Of a stretch of DNA of 64,000 bases, positions 1 to 13,500 are shown in pieces. How positions within the stretch are numbered: the first letter of the stretch is position 1; each line of letters begins with the position of its first letter. The stretch comes from Nemertoderma westbladi (taxonomy: Eukaryota > Xenacoelomorpha > Nemertodermatida > Nemertodermatidae), in contig JAUCBJ010007290.1 of NCBI GenBank assembly GCA_032718475.1, positions 62,001 through 126,000 of the forward strand. Reading direction: 5' to 3'. The translations under genes were made by a program, and so were the position numbers. Below the pieces are notes generated by a model. The model did not search any database and had not been told where the DNA came from. It saw only the letters and a list, made by a program, of their open reading frames with translations.

Positions 1-3000
1 TAAAACAAATCAGTTTATATCTTCCTAAATAATAAAACAAATCGATTAATATCTTCCTAAATAATAAAATAAACCAGTTTATATCTTCCTAAATAATAAA
101 ACAAACCAGTTTATATCTTCCTAAATAATAAAACAAATCAATTCATATCTTCCTAAATAATAAAACAAATCAGTTTATATCTTCCTAAATAATAAAACAA
201 ACCAGTTTATATCTTCCTAAGTAATAAAACAAACCAGTTTATATCTTCCTAAATAATAAAACAAACCAGTTTATATCTTCCTAAATAATAAAACAAATCA
301 GTTTATATCTTCCTAAATAATAAAACAAATCAGTTTATATCTTCCTAAATAATAAAACAAACCAGTTTATATCTTCCTAAATAATAAAACAAACCAGTTT
401 ATATCTTCCTAAATAATAAAACAAACCAGTTTATATCTTCCTAAGTAATAAAACAAACCAGTTTATATCTTCCTAAATAATAAAACAAACCAGTTTATAT
501 CTTCCTAAATAATAAAACAAACCAGTTTATATCTTCCTAAATAATAAAACAAATCAATTCATATCTTCCTAAATAATAAAACAAATCGATTCATATCTTC
601 CTAAATAATAAAATAAACCAGTTTATATCTTCCTAAATAATAAAACAAACCAGTTTATATCTTCCTAAATAATAAAACAAATCAGTTTATATCTTCCTAA
701 ATAATAAAACAAATCAGTTTATATCTTCCTAAATAATAAAACAAACCAGTTTATATCTTCCTAAATAATAAAACAAACCAGTTTATATCTTCCTAAATAA
801 TAAAACAAATCAATTCATATCTTCCTAAATAATAAAACAAACCAGTTTATATCTTCCTAAATAATAAAACAAATCAGTTTATATCTTCCTAAATAATAAA
901 ACAAATCAATTCATATCTTCCTAAATAATAAAACAAATCAGTTTATATCTTCTGAAATAATAAAACAAACCAGTTTATATCTTCCTAAATAATAAAACAA
1001 ATCAATTCATATCTTCCTAAATAATAAAACAAACCAGTTTATATCTTCCTAAATAATAAAACAAATCAGTTTATATCTTCCTAAATAATAAAACAAACCA
1101 GTTTATATCTTCCTAAATAATAAAACAAACCAGTTTATATCTTCCTAAATAATAAAACAAACCAGTTTATATCTTCCTAAATAATAAAACAAACCAGTTT
1201 ATATCTTCCTAAATAATAAAACAAACCAGTTTATATCTTCCTAAATAATAAAACAAATCAATTCATATCTTCCTAAATAATAAAACAAACCAGTTTATAT
1301 CTTCCTAAATAATAAAACAAATCAATTCATATCTTCCTAAATAATAAAACAAACCAGTTTATATCTTCCTAAATAATAAAACAAACCAGTTTATATGTTC
1401 CTAAATAATAAAACAAACCAGTTTATATCTTCCTAAATAATAAAACAAACCAGTTTATATCTTCATAAATAATGAAACAAACCAGTTTATATCTTCCTAA
1501 ATAATAAAACAAACCAGTTTATATCTTCCTAAATAATAAAACAAATCAATTCATATCTTCCTAAATAATAAAACAAACCAGTTTATATCTTCCTAAATAA
1601 TAAAACAAATCAATTCATATCTTCCTAAATAATAAAACAAATCAATTCATATCTTCCTAAATAATAAAACAAACCAGTTTATATCTTCCTAAATAATAAA
1701 ACAAACCAGTTTATATCTTCCTAAATAATAAAACAAATCAATTCATATCTTCCTAAATAATAAAACAAACCAGTTTATATATCTTCCTAAATAATAAAAC
1801 AAATCAATTCATATCTTCCTAAATAATAAAACAAATCAATTCATATCTTCCTAAATAATAAAACAAACCAGTTTATATCTTCCTAAATAATAAAACAAAT
1901 CAATTCATATCTTCCTAAATAATAAAACAAATCAATTCATATCTTCCTAAATAATAAAACAAACCAGTTTATATCTTCCTAAATAATAAAACAAACCAGT
2001 TTATATCTTCCTAAATATTAAAACAAATCAATTCATATCTTCCTAAATAATTAAACAAACCAGTTTATATCTTCCTAAATAATAAAACAAACCAGTTTAT
2101 ATCTTCCTAAATAATAAAACAAACCAGTTTATATCTTCATAAATAATAAAACAAACCAGTTTATATCTTCATAAATAATGAAACAAAACAGTTTATATCT
2201 TCCTAAATAATAAAACAAACCAGTTTATATCTTCCTAAATAATAAAACAAACCAGTTTATATCTTCCTAAATAATAAAACAAACCAGTTTATATCTTCAT
2301 AAATAATGAAACAAACCAGTTTATATCTTCATAAATAATAAAACAAACCAGTTTATATCTTCATAAATAATGAAACAAAACAGTTTATATCTTCCTAAAT
2401 AATAAAACAAACCAGTTTATATCTTCCTAAATAATAAAACAAACCAGTTTATATCTTCCTAAATAATAAAACAAACCAGTTTATATCTTCATAAATAATG
2501 AAACAAACCAGTTTATATCTTCATAAATAATGAAACAAAACAGTTTATATCTTCCTAAATAATAAAACAAACCAGTTTATATCTTCCTAAATAATAAAAC
2601 AAACCAGTTTATATCTTCCTAAATAATAAAACAAACCAGTTTATATCTTCATAAATAATAAAACAAAACAGTTTATATCTTCATAAATAATGAAACAAAA
2701 CAGTTTATATCTTCCTAAATAATAAAACAAACCAGTTTATATCTTCATAAATAATGAAACAAACCAGTTTATATCTTCATAAATAATGAAACAAAACAGT
2801 TTATATCTTCCTAAATAATAAAACAAACCAGTTTATATCTTCCTAAATAATAAAACAAACCAGTTTATATCTTCCTAAATAATAAAACAAACCAGTTTAT
2901 ATCTTCCTAAATAATGAAACAAACCAGTTTATATCTTCATAAATAATGAAACAAAACAGTTTATATCTTCCTAAATAATAAAACAAATCAGTTTATATCT

Positions 3001-6000
3001 TCCTAAATAATAAAACAAATCAATTCATATCTTCCTAAATAATAAAACAAATCGATTCATATCTTCCTAAATAATAAAATAAACCAGTTTATATCTTCCT
3101 AAATAATAAAACAAACCAGTTTATATCTTCCTAAATAATAAAACAAATCAGTTTATATCTTCCTAAATAATAAAACAAATCAGTTTATATCTTCCTAAAT
3201 AATAAAACAAACCAGTTTATATCTTCCTAAATAATAAAACAAACCAGTTTATATCTTCCTAAATAATAAAACAAATCAATTCATATCTTCCTAAATAATA
3301 AAACAAACCAGTTTATATCTTCCTAAATAATAAAACAAATCAGTTTATATCTTCCTAAATAATAAAACAAATCAATTCATATCTTCCTAAATAATAAAAC
3401 AAATCAGTTTATATCTTCTGAAATAATAAAACAAACCAGTTTATATCTTCCTAAATAATAAAACAAATCAATTCATATCTTCCTAAATAATAAAACAAAC
3501 CAGTTTATATCTTCCTAAATAATAAAACAAATCAGTTTATATCTTCCTAAATAATAAAACAAACCAGTTTATATCTTCCTAAATAATAAAACAAACCAGT
3601 TTATATCTTCCTAAATAATAAAACAAACCAGTTTATATCTTCCTAAATAATAAAACAAACCAGTTTATATCTTCCTAAATAATAAAACAAACCAGTTTAT
3701 ATCTTCCTAAATAATAAAACAAATCAATTCATATCTTCCTAAATAATAAAACAAACCAGTTTATATCTTCCTAAATAATAAAACAAATCAATTCATATCT
3801 TCCTAAATAATAAAACAAACCAGTTTATATCTTCCTAAATAATAAAACAAACCAGTTTATATGTTCCTAAATAATAAAACAAACCAGTTTATATCTTCCT
3901 AAATAATAAAACAAACCAGTTTATATCTTCATAAATAATGAAACAAACCAGTTTATATCTTCCTAAATAATAAAACAAACCAGTTTATATCTTCCTAAAT
4001 AATAAAACAAATCAATTCATATCTTCCTAAATAATAAAACAAACCAGTTTATATCTTCCTAAATAATAAAACAAATCAATTCATATCTTCCTAAATAATA
4101 AAACAAATCAATTCATATCTTCCTAAATAATAAAACAAACCAGTTTATATCTTCCTAAATAATAAAACAAACCAGTTTATATCTTCCTAAATAATAAAAC
4201 AAATCAATTCATATCTTCCTAAATAATAAAACAAACCAATTTATATATCTTCCTAAATAATAAAACAAATCAATTCATATCTTCCTAAATAATAAAACAA
4301 ATCAATTCATATCTTCCTAAATAATAAAACAAACCAGTTTATATCTTCCTAAATAATAAAACAAATCAATTCATATCTTCCTAAATAATAAAACAAATCA
4401 ATTCATATCTTCCTAAATAATAAAACAAACCAGTTTATATCTTCCTAAATAATAAAACAAACCAGTTTATATCTTCCTAAATAATAAAACAAATCAATTC
4501 ATATCTTCCTAAATAATTAAACAAACCAGTTTATATCTTCCTAAATAATAAAACAAACCAGTTTATATCTTCCTAAATAATAAAACAAACCAGTTTATAT
4601 CTTCATAAATAATAAAACAAACCAGTTTATATCTTCATAAATAATGAAACAAAACAGTTTATATCTTCCTAAATAATAAAACAAACCAGTTTATATCTTC
4701 CTAAATAATAAAACAAACCAGTTTATATCTTCCTAAATAATAAAACAAACCAGTTTATATCTTCATAAATAATGAAACAAACCAGTTTATATCTTCATAA
4801 ATAATAAAACAAACCAGTTTATATCTTCATAAATAATGAAACAAAACAGTTTATATCTTCCTAAATAATAAAACAAACCAGTTTATATCTTCCTAAATAA
4901 TAAAACAAACCAGTTTATATCTTCCTAAATAATAAAACAAACCAGTTTATATCTTCATAAATAATGAAACAAACCAGTTTATATCTTCATAAATAATGAA
5001 ACAAAACAGTTTATATCTTCCTAAATAATAAAACAAACCAGTTTATATCTTCCTAAATAATAAAACAAACCAGTTTATATCTTCCTAAATAATAAAACAA
5101 ACCAGTTTATATCTTCATAAATAATAAAACAAACCAGTTTATATCTTCATAAATAATGAAACAAAACAGTTTATATCTTCCTAAATAATAAAACAAACCA
5201 GTTTATATCTTCATAAATAATGAAACAAACCAGTTTATATCTTCATAAATAATGAAACAAAACAGTTTATATCTTCCTAAATAATAAAACAAACCAGTTT
5301 ATATCTTCCTAAATAATAAAACAAACCAGTTTATATCTTCCTAAATAATAAAACAAACCAGTTTATATCTTCCTAAATAATGAAACAAACCAGTTTATAT
5401 CTTCATAAATAATGAAACAAAACAGTTTATATCTTCCTAAATAATAAAAAAACCAGTTTATATCTTCCTAAATAATAAAACAAACCAGTTTATATCTTCC
5501 TAAATAATAAAACAAACCAGTTTATATCTTCATAAATAATAAAACAAACCAGTTTATATCTTCATAAATAATGAAACAAAACAGTTTATATCTTCCTAAA
5601 TAATAAAACAAACCAGTTTATATCTTCCTAAATAATAAAACAAATCAGTTTATATCTTCCTAAATAATTAAACAAACCAGTTTATATCGTCCTAAATAAT
5701 AAAACAAACCAGTTTATATCTTCCTAAATAATAAAACAAATCAATTCATATCTTCCTAAATAATAAAACAAACCAGTTTATATCTTCCAAATAATAAAAC
5801 AAACCAGTTTATATCTTCCTAAATAATAAAACAAACCAGTTTATATCTTCCTAAATAATAAAACAAATCAATTCATATCTTCCTAAATAATAAAACAAAC
5901 CAGTTTATATCTTCCAAATAATAAAACAAACCAGTTTATATCTTCCTAAATAATAAAACAAACCAGTTTATATCTTCCTAAATAATAAAACAAACCAGTT

Positions 6001-7362
6001 TATATCTTCATAAATAATGAAACAAACCAGTTTATATCGTCCTAAATAATAAAACAAACCAGTTTATATCTTCCTAAATAATAAAACAAATCAATTCATA
6101 TCTTCCTAAATAATTAAACAAACCAGTTTATATCGTCCTAAATAATAAAACAAACCAGTTTATATCTTCCTAAATTATAAAACAAATCAATTCATATCTT
6201 CCTAAATAATAAAACAAACCAGTTTATATCTTCCTAAATAATAAAACAAACCAGTTTATATCTTCCTAAATAATAAAACAAACCAGTTTATATCTTCCTA
6301 AATAATAAAATAAACCAGTTTATATCTTCCTAAATAATAAAATAAACCAGTTTATATCTTACTAAATAAATAATGAAACAAACCAGTTATATCTTCCTAA
6401 ATAATAAAACAAACCAGTTTATATCTTCCTAAATAATAAAATAAACCAGTTTATATCTTCCTAAATAATAAAACAAACCAGTTTATATCTTCCTAAATAA
6501 TAAAACAAACCAGTTTATATCTTCATAAATAATGAAACAAACCAGTTTATATCTTCCTAAATAATAAAACAATCCAGTTTATATCTTCCTAAATAATAAA
6601 ACAAATCAGTTTATATCTTCCTAAATAATTAAACAAACCAGTTTATATCGTCCTAAATAATAAAACAAACCAGTTTATATCTTCCTAAATAATAAAACAA
6701 ATCAATTCATATCTTCCTAAATAATAAAACAAACCAGTTTATATCTTCCTAAATAATAAAATAAACCAGTTTACATCTTCCTAAATAATAAAACAAACCA
6801 GTTTATATCTTCCTAAATAATAAAACAAATCAGTTTATATCTTCCTAAATAATTAAACAAACCAGTTTATATCTTCCTAAATAATAAAACAAATCAATTC
6901 ATATCTTCCTAAATAATAAAACAAACCAGTTTATATCTTCCTAAATAATAAAACAAACCAGTTTACATCTTCCTAAATAATAAAACAAACCAGTTTATAT
7001 CTTCCTAAATAATAAAACAAACCAGTTTATATCTTCCTAAATAATAAAACAAATCAATTCATATCTTCCTAAATAATAAAACAAACCAGTTTATATCTTC
7101 CTAAATAATAAAACAAACCAGTTTACATCTTCCTAAATAATAAAACAAATCAGTTTATATCTTCCTAAATAATAAAACAAACCAGTTTATATCTTCCTAA
7201 ATAATAAAACAAACCAGTTTATATCTTCCTAAATAATAAAACAAACCAGTTTATATCTTCCTTAAATAATAAAATAAACCAGTTTATATCTTCCTAAATA
7301 ATAAAATAAACCAGTTTATATCTTACTAAATAAATAATAAAACAAACCAGTTTATATCTTCC
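1..7362. repeat. 32-bp AT-rich minisatellite, about 230 copies
   Basis: Head-to-tail copies of a 32-bp unit containing TAATAAAACAAACCAG and TTTATATCTTCC. Variants interleave: AATCAATTCATATC, AATCGATTC, and CATAAATAATGAAACA in the 2.1-2.9 and 4.6-5.6 kb blocks. The array reaches the left edge, so its full length is unknown. It lies in the intron after exon 23 and overlaps the predicted end of that exon. Confidence 0.97.
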
Positions 7363-7547
7363 AATGGTAACATTTCTTTCGCCCCAGAGTACTGTAACAC
7401 TCTCAGTGCATGTTGCCTTGCCAACACAAGCGATATTACTGCCGATAACTTTGAATTGATTGTCTACCATGGCCAGTATGTAGGTGCAGTTACCATTGAA
7501 AGTGAAAGATCTTCCGTCAAATGAAACATAATGAGGGTCGCCCGTAC
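7327..7547 (-). CDS. Mucin-like gene, exon 23: third VWD start; 3' end inside the 32-bp array
   Basis: Acceptor CTGTTCCAG/GTACGG is clear. It encodes [40 protein letters not shown], then [17 protein letters not shown]. This is a VWD start with the intact GDPHY motif and one NCT glycosylation site. After NVTI the frame enters the 32-bp repeat array (from about 7362 leftward). The only strong donor nearby is TTTA/GTAAGA at 7326, created by a G-to-T difference from the repeat consensus. A weaker donor CTG/GTTTGT lies about 20 nt earlier. The 5' border is firm; the 3' border is a best guess. Confidence 0.72.
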
Positions 7548-10500
7548 CTGGAACAGACGATATACGAGCAGAAATATTAAATTTACGAAAAATGTTAAAA
7601 ATAGAAAATATATGAAAAGTTAAAAACATAAAATACATGAAAAGTTAAATATATTAAAAATAAATAACTTGATAAGTTGCATATAAGAAAAGTTAAATAA
7701 AATAAAAGATAACAGTTAACAATATTTAATGATTCACCATATTATACAACTCACCAACGCATTCACAATCGCGACATTTCTCCGGCTCCACTCCGGTGAG
7801 CCCGTTGGATAATAGATTATCAGGATAGTGGCAGCCAGCCACTGGTGGTCTGTCGCAGGTCACCAGTTGTGGGTCTATTACATCTTGGCAGGTTGAAGGA
7901 CATGCTGGTCCACATTCCTTCCAAACCAAAGGTGAGGTGCATTGAGGAGCTGAAATATACATTTATACATAGTGATATGCGATTGCTATATAACAGATTT
8001 CCATATTCTTATAGAAGCGAAATAAAATCACAAAAAAAATTTAAATTTACGAATAAAATTGCCTTTATCACAAATTAATTTATTATTTGATAAGGATACT
8101 ACCCAGTAGTGTGGTACTATTTAACTGTAACCATGGTACTATTTAACTGTAACCATAAATGGTACTATTTAACTGTAACCATAAATGGTACTATTTAACT
8201 GTAACCATAAATGGTACTATTTAACTGTAACCATAAATGGTACTATTTAACTGTAACCATAAATGGTACTATTTAACTGTAACCATAAATGGTACTATTT
8301 AACTGTAACCATAAATGGTACTATTTAACTGTAACCATAAATGGTACTATTTAACTGTAACCATAAATGGTACTATTTAACTGTAACCATAAATGGTACT
8401 ATTTAACTGTAACCATAAATGGTACTATTTAACTGTAACCATAAATGGTACTATTTAACTGTAACCATAAATGGTACTATTTAACTGTAACCATAAATGG
8501 TACTATTTAACTGTAACCATAAATTCTATTTTTTTGCTCCATCGCACAAAACGTGTTTTGAAAATGACATAATTTTTTTAATTTAATTAATGTTTTCTGG
8601 TTGCCAAAATTTTTGCCAAATTTTTGGTGTATTTCAAAATTTAAATAATATTAACCCTATATGGCATTAATATCACTCGAACCGCAATAGTTGACTTAGA
8701 AGGTGTAACACATTGGCAATAATATGTTAATTCATTTGTAATAATGTATTACATCATATTATCACTTACATAAGGTTTAAATTATCAAAAAATATGATAC
8801 AAAGATGCAGTGGGTATTGCTATGGTGTTGGAGCGGGTTGCGGGTGTTCTTTAGTTAACAAAAGAGGTTAACAATTTAGAAACTGCAGCTGTTTGTAATT
8901 GTTGAAGTTAATTTTGTACAATGTATTGTTTATGCGAAATACTAAACAAATTTTGAGTGAATCAAATTCCCAGAACATAATTATCAATATGAGACATGTA
9001 ACGATGTATGTTTGGAGAGTATAATTAATTTTGTAGAATCAGGTGATTTTTAGCAACTTATTGGGCAAGTGACTGCATCCTGTTCGCTATCTGTAGAAAA
9101 ATTGTCGGTGTTTGACACCCATTAATTAAGTCGACCATTGCGGTTCGAATTATATTAATGCAAATGCTATAGGGTTATTGTATTGTTATATTATTCCAAT
9201 TTTGAAATTCAATAAAATGTATTAAAAATTGGCAAAAATTTCAAAATTTGATGGCCAGAGGAAGCCAGAAGACAATTTTAAAATGTAATAAATTTCATTT
9301 CCAAAACATGTTTTGATGGAGAAAAAGAAATATCACTATTAAGAAACAAGATTCTAAAAAAGTGTAATACGACTATAGAGCCCTACCGAGCCTATTAAGT
9401 AAAGAAAAGGTCTATTGACTATTGAAAACGAGGATCTCTTGGCCATTATGGGCTCGGTAGATTACAGAGTGAAAAGTTTTAATAAATGACAATAAAATGA
9501 AATAAATTATAGTGACTCACGTGGACAACGTATGGGATTCCTCCAATTGAATGTAATATGTCTCCGACAGCATTGGACGGAATAGAAAGATAAGGCGTCG
9601 CAGAGACACTCCCGCTGCTCCGAGAGACACAGGCAGACTGTCTCGAGACAGTGGATGTAGTAGGGTTCAACGGGGACAGCATCGTGGCAGGTTGAAAACG
9701 GAGACTTCCTGGGAACCAGAATGGGGAAAATAGAGGGGGGGGGGGGGGGTGGGGTGGAAATAGAGCAGGGGAAATAGAAAGGGGGGATGGAATGGGGAGA
9801 ATAAAGGGAGGAAAATAGAGAAGGGGAGATATAGAAAGGGGGGGTGGGGAGAATAAAGGGAAGAAAAGAGAAGGGGAGATATAAAGGGGGGGGGGGGATG
9901 GGGAGAATAAAGGGAAGAAAATAGAGAAGGGGAGATAGAAAGGGGGGATGGAAAGGGGAGAATAAAGGGGGGGAAATAGAGAAGGGGAAATAGAAAGGGG
10001 GGATGGAATGGGGAGAATAAAGGGGGGAAATAGAGAAGGGGAGATAGAAGGGGGGGTGGGGAGAATAAAGGGAAGAAAAGAGAAGGGGAGATATAAAGGG
10101 GGGGGGGGTGGAATGGGGAGAATAAATGGGAGAAAATAGAGAAGGTGAGATAGAAAGGGGGGATGGAATGGGGAGAATAAAGGGGGGAAATAGAGAAGGG
10201 GAGATAGAAAGGGGGGGGGGATGGAATGGGGAGAATAAAGGGAGGAAATAGAGAAGGGGAGATAGAAAGGGGGGATGGAATGGGGAGAATAAAGAGGGGA
10301 AATAGAGAAGGGGAGATAGAAAGGGGGGATGGAATGGGGAGAATAAAGGGAAGAAAATAGAGAAGGGGAGATAGAAGGGGTGGGTGGAATGGGGAGAATA
10401 AAGGGGGGAAATAGAGAAGGGGAGATAGAAAGGGGGGATGGAATGGGGAGAATAAAGGGAGGAAATAGAGAAGGGGAGATAGAAAGGGGGGATGGAATGG

Positions 10501-13500
10501 GGAGAATAAAGGAGGGAAATAGAGAAGGGGAGATAGAAAGGGGGGGGGGTGGAAAGGGGAGAACAAAGGGAAGAAAATAGAGAAGGGGAGATAGAAAGGG
10601 GGGGTAGAATGGGGAGAATAGAGGGAGGAAATAGAGAAGGGGAGATAGAAAGGGGGGGTGGAATGGGGAGAATAAAGGGGGGAAATAGAGAAGGGGAAAT
10701 AGAAAGGGGGGATGGAATGGGGAGAATAAAGGGAGGAAAATAGAGAAGGGGAGATATAGAAAGGGGGGATGGAATGGGGAGAATAAAGGGAGGAAATAGA
10801 GAAGGGGAGATAGAAAGGGGGGGGGGAGAATAAAGGGAAGAAAAGAGAAGGGGAGATAGAAAGGGGGGGTGGAATGGGGAGAACAAAGGGAGGAAATAGA
10901 GAAGGGGAGATAGAAAGGGGGGATGGAATGGGGAGAATAAAGGAGGGAAATAGAGAAGGGGAGATAGAAAGGGGGGGGGGGGTGGAAAGGGGAGAACAAA
11001 GGGAAGAAAATAGAGAAGGGGAGATAGAAAGGGGGGGTAGAATGGGGAGAATAGAGGGAGGAAATAGAGAAGGGGAGATAGAAAGGGGGGGGGTGGAATG
11101 GGGAGAATAAAGGGGGGAAATAGAGAAGGGGAAATAGAAAGGGGGGATGGAATGGGGAGAATAAAGGGAGGAAATAGAGAAGGGGAGATAGAAAGGGGGG
11201 GGGGGAGAATAAAGGGAAGAAAAGAGAAGGGGAGATAGAAAGGGGGGGGGGTGGAATGGGGAGAATAGAGGGAGGAAAATAGAGAAGGGGAGATAGAAAG
11301 GGGGGGTGGAATGGGGAGAATAAAGGGGGGAAATAGAGAAGGGGAAATAGAAAGGGGGGATGGAATGGGGAGAATAAAGGGAGGAAATAGAGAAGGGGAG
11401 ATAGAAAGGGGGGATGGAATGGGGAGAATAAAGGGGGGAAATAGAGAAGGGGAGATAGAAAGGGGGGATGGAATGGGGAGAATAAAGAGGGGAAATAGAG
11501 AAGGGGAGATAGAAAGGGGGGATGGAATGGGGAGAATAAAGGGAGGAAAATAGAGAAGGGGAGATAGAAAGGGGGGATGGAATGGGGAGAATAAAGAGGG
11601 GAAATAGAGAAGGGGAGATAGAAGGGGGGGATGGAATGGGGAGAATAAAGAGGGGAAATAGAGAAGGGGAGATAGAAAGGGGGGATGGAATGGGGAGAAT
11701 AAAGGGAAGGAAATAGAGAAGGGGAGATGGAAAGGGGGGGTGGAATGGAGGACAAATGGAAAGTCGCAAATAGAAAGGGAATATAAATGGGGAACATATG
11801 AAAATGAGGTTAAATAAATGATCTGGGGAAAATAGAAACGGATGAATAGAAGGGCGGGAAAACGGAAAGGGAAAATTGAAGTGGTAAAATAAATGAGATG
11901 GGAAAAATAGAACGGACAGAAAATAACAATTAAAAAATGAGGACATTAATGGTGTTGGGTGTAATTCCTAAAGATAATTTATTGTTAAAATAAATCAATA
12001 ATTAGGAATAAATTACCCATTAGTTACGGTGTTTATTTCTGCAATAAATAATAATAAGTAACATTATTTTACTTACAATAACTGTTCACATACATCCTGT
12101 GCCAATAAGTGATTGTTTTTAGTACAGTTGCTTTGAGTATAAATGCAGCTGTTTGACTCCCAGCCATCCATGAGCCAAGATGAACCAAACTCATCAATAT
12201 CAGACACAATTTCACCAGTACTAGTCTCAAAGTCGTCAGCTATTCAAAGTGTAAATAATATAATAACTTAATTATGATGTCTTCCAGTAAACACCACATA
12301 CGTACATATACTGGCATAATTATAGATTAAATTTAGATATAATATATAATATAGATAATACGATAGATAAAATTATTATTATAGAATATTGTTGTTCGAA
12401 TCTCAATCTCAAACAAATTCCGTAGTGACGATTAATTTATACCTGTAGTATCAGTGAATGTGCCACACAGTCCAGTAACTGAATCGAATTGACTTGAATC
12501 CAAAGTGATCATTGTTTGAGTATCACTGGACCACTCCACAACCAACAAGTTGCGCATCTTCACAATAAATGAGTCACCAACCCTTCGGATCCAATTACCA
12601 ACACCCATCTGCTTGCTCAATGCTGACAACTGGCCTAGGAATTAATTGAGTTTTTTTAAATTTAAGTTATACAATGTTCTATGTAGCGATAGAACCTTGA
12701 GAAGACTTCAAGTATGTAAAGTTGATTACTAAAAGTAATAAAAAAAATAATGTTTTGCCTTGTATGTCTGACTGCCTTCCTACCGTTCGTATCAAAAAGC
12801 AGAAATTAAAATTGCGAAACAATTTATTATGTGACTAAGAAACACCTACGTGGGGACTTCGTGCACCAGAAGTCTCGATAAGCCTATCGCAGTAAAATAA
12901 GATGACCGGGTCACTCCCCCTAGCGGCTGACAGAGGAACTATAGAATTCCGTCTGTGTGTAGAATTTCTAAATTTTTGATAGACTACTTTTGTCTACCAT
13001 GTTTGGTTACATTTGATCAAAGTGTGACAAACTTACTGTATTAGCTTGTATCAACGACGACAGACGGTCCCCTAATTATACCGCTACGCTAAGGCTCACG
13101 TAGACTACGTGGCTCGCCCCACAGCTACAACAACGATCAATCAATTAAACAATTTTCAGATGAACATTAATCCACATGTAATGAATGTTATATTGTACGC
13201 TATTATAGTTTATATTATACTAACCCTGTGTTAACAATCTACCATTGTAACGAACTTCAAAATTATCAGAAAGTCGAATTTCAAATTTAGGGAGTTTTAT
13301 TGTCAAACTCCTGGAACATTCATCCCGAGAATCAATAGTCTCACCAGAACAATGGATCTCTCCTGAAAGGAAATGGGGAATTAATTAGTGCTGCTGGGCA
13401 CACAAATGGATACTGTGTACTGAGTAGAGTAGGCCTACACATCGTTAAATAAAAAGTACGGTATACACAGATACACCAGATACAACCTTTTTAACAGGTC

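Noticed and set aside
9479-11946. Pro/Ser/Phe-rich minus-strand frames of 450-770 codons
   Set aside because: By-product of a pyrimidine-only array. Only the last part (9521-9708) is a real exon, entered through a splice acceptor.
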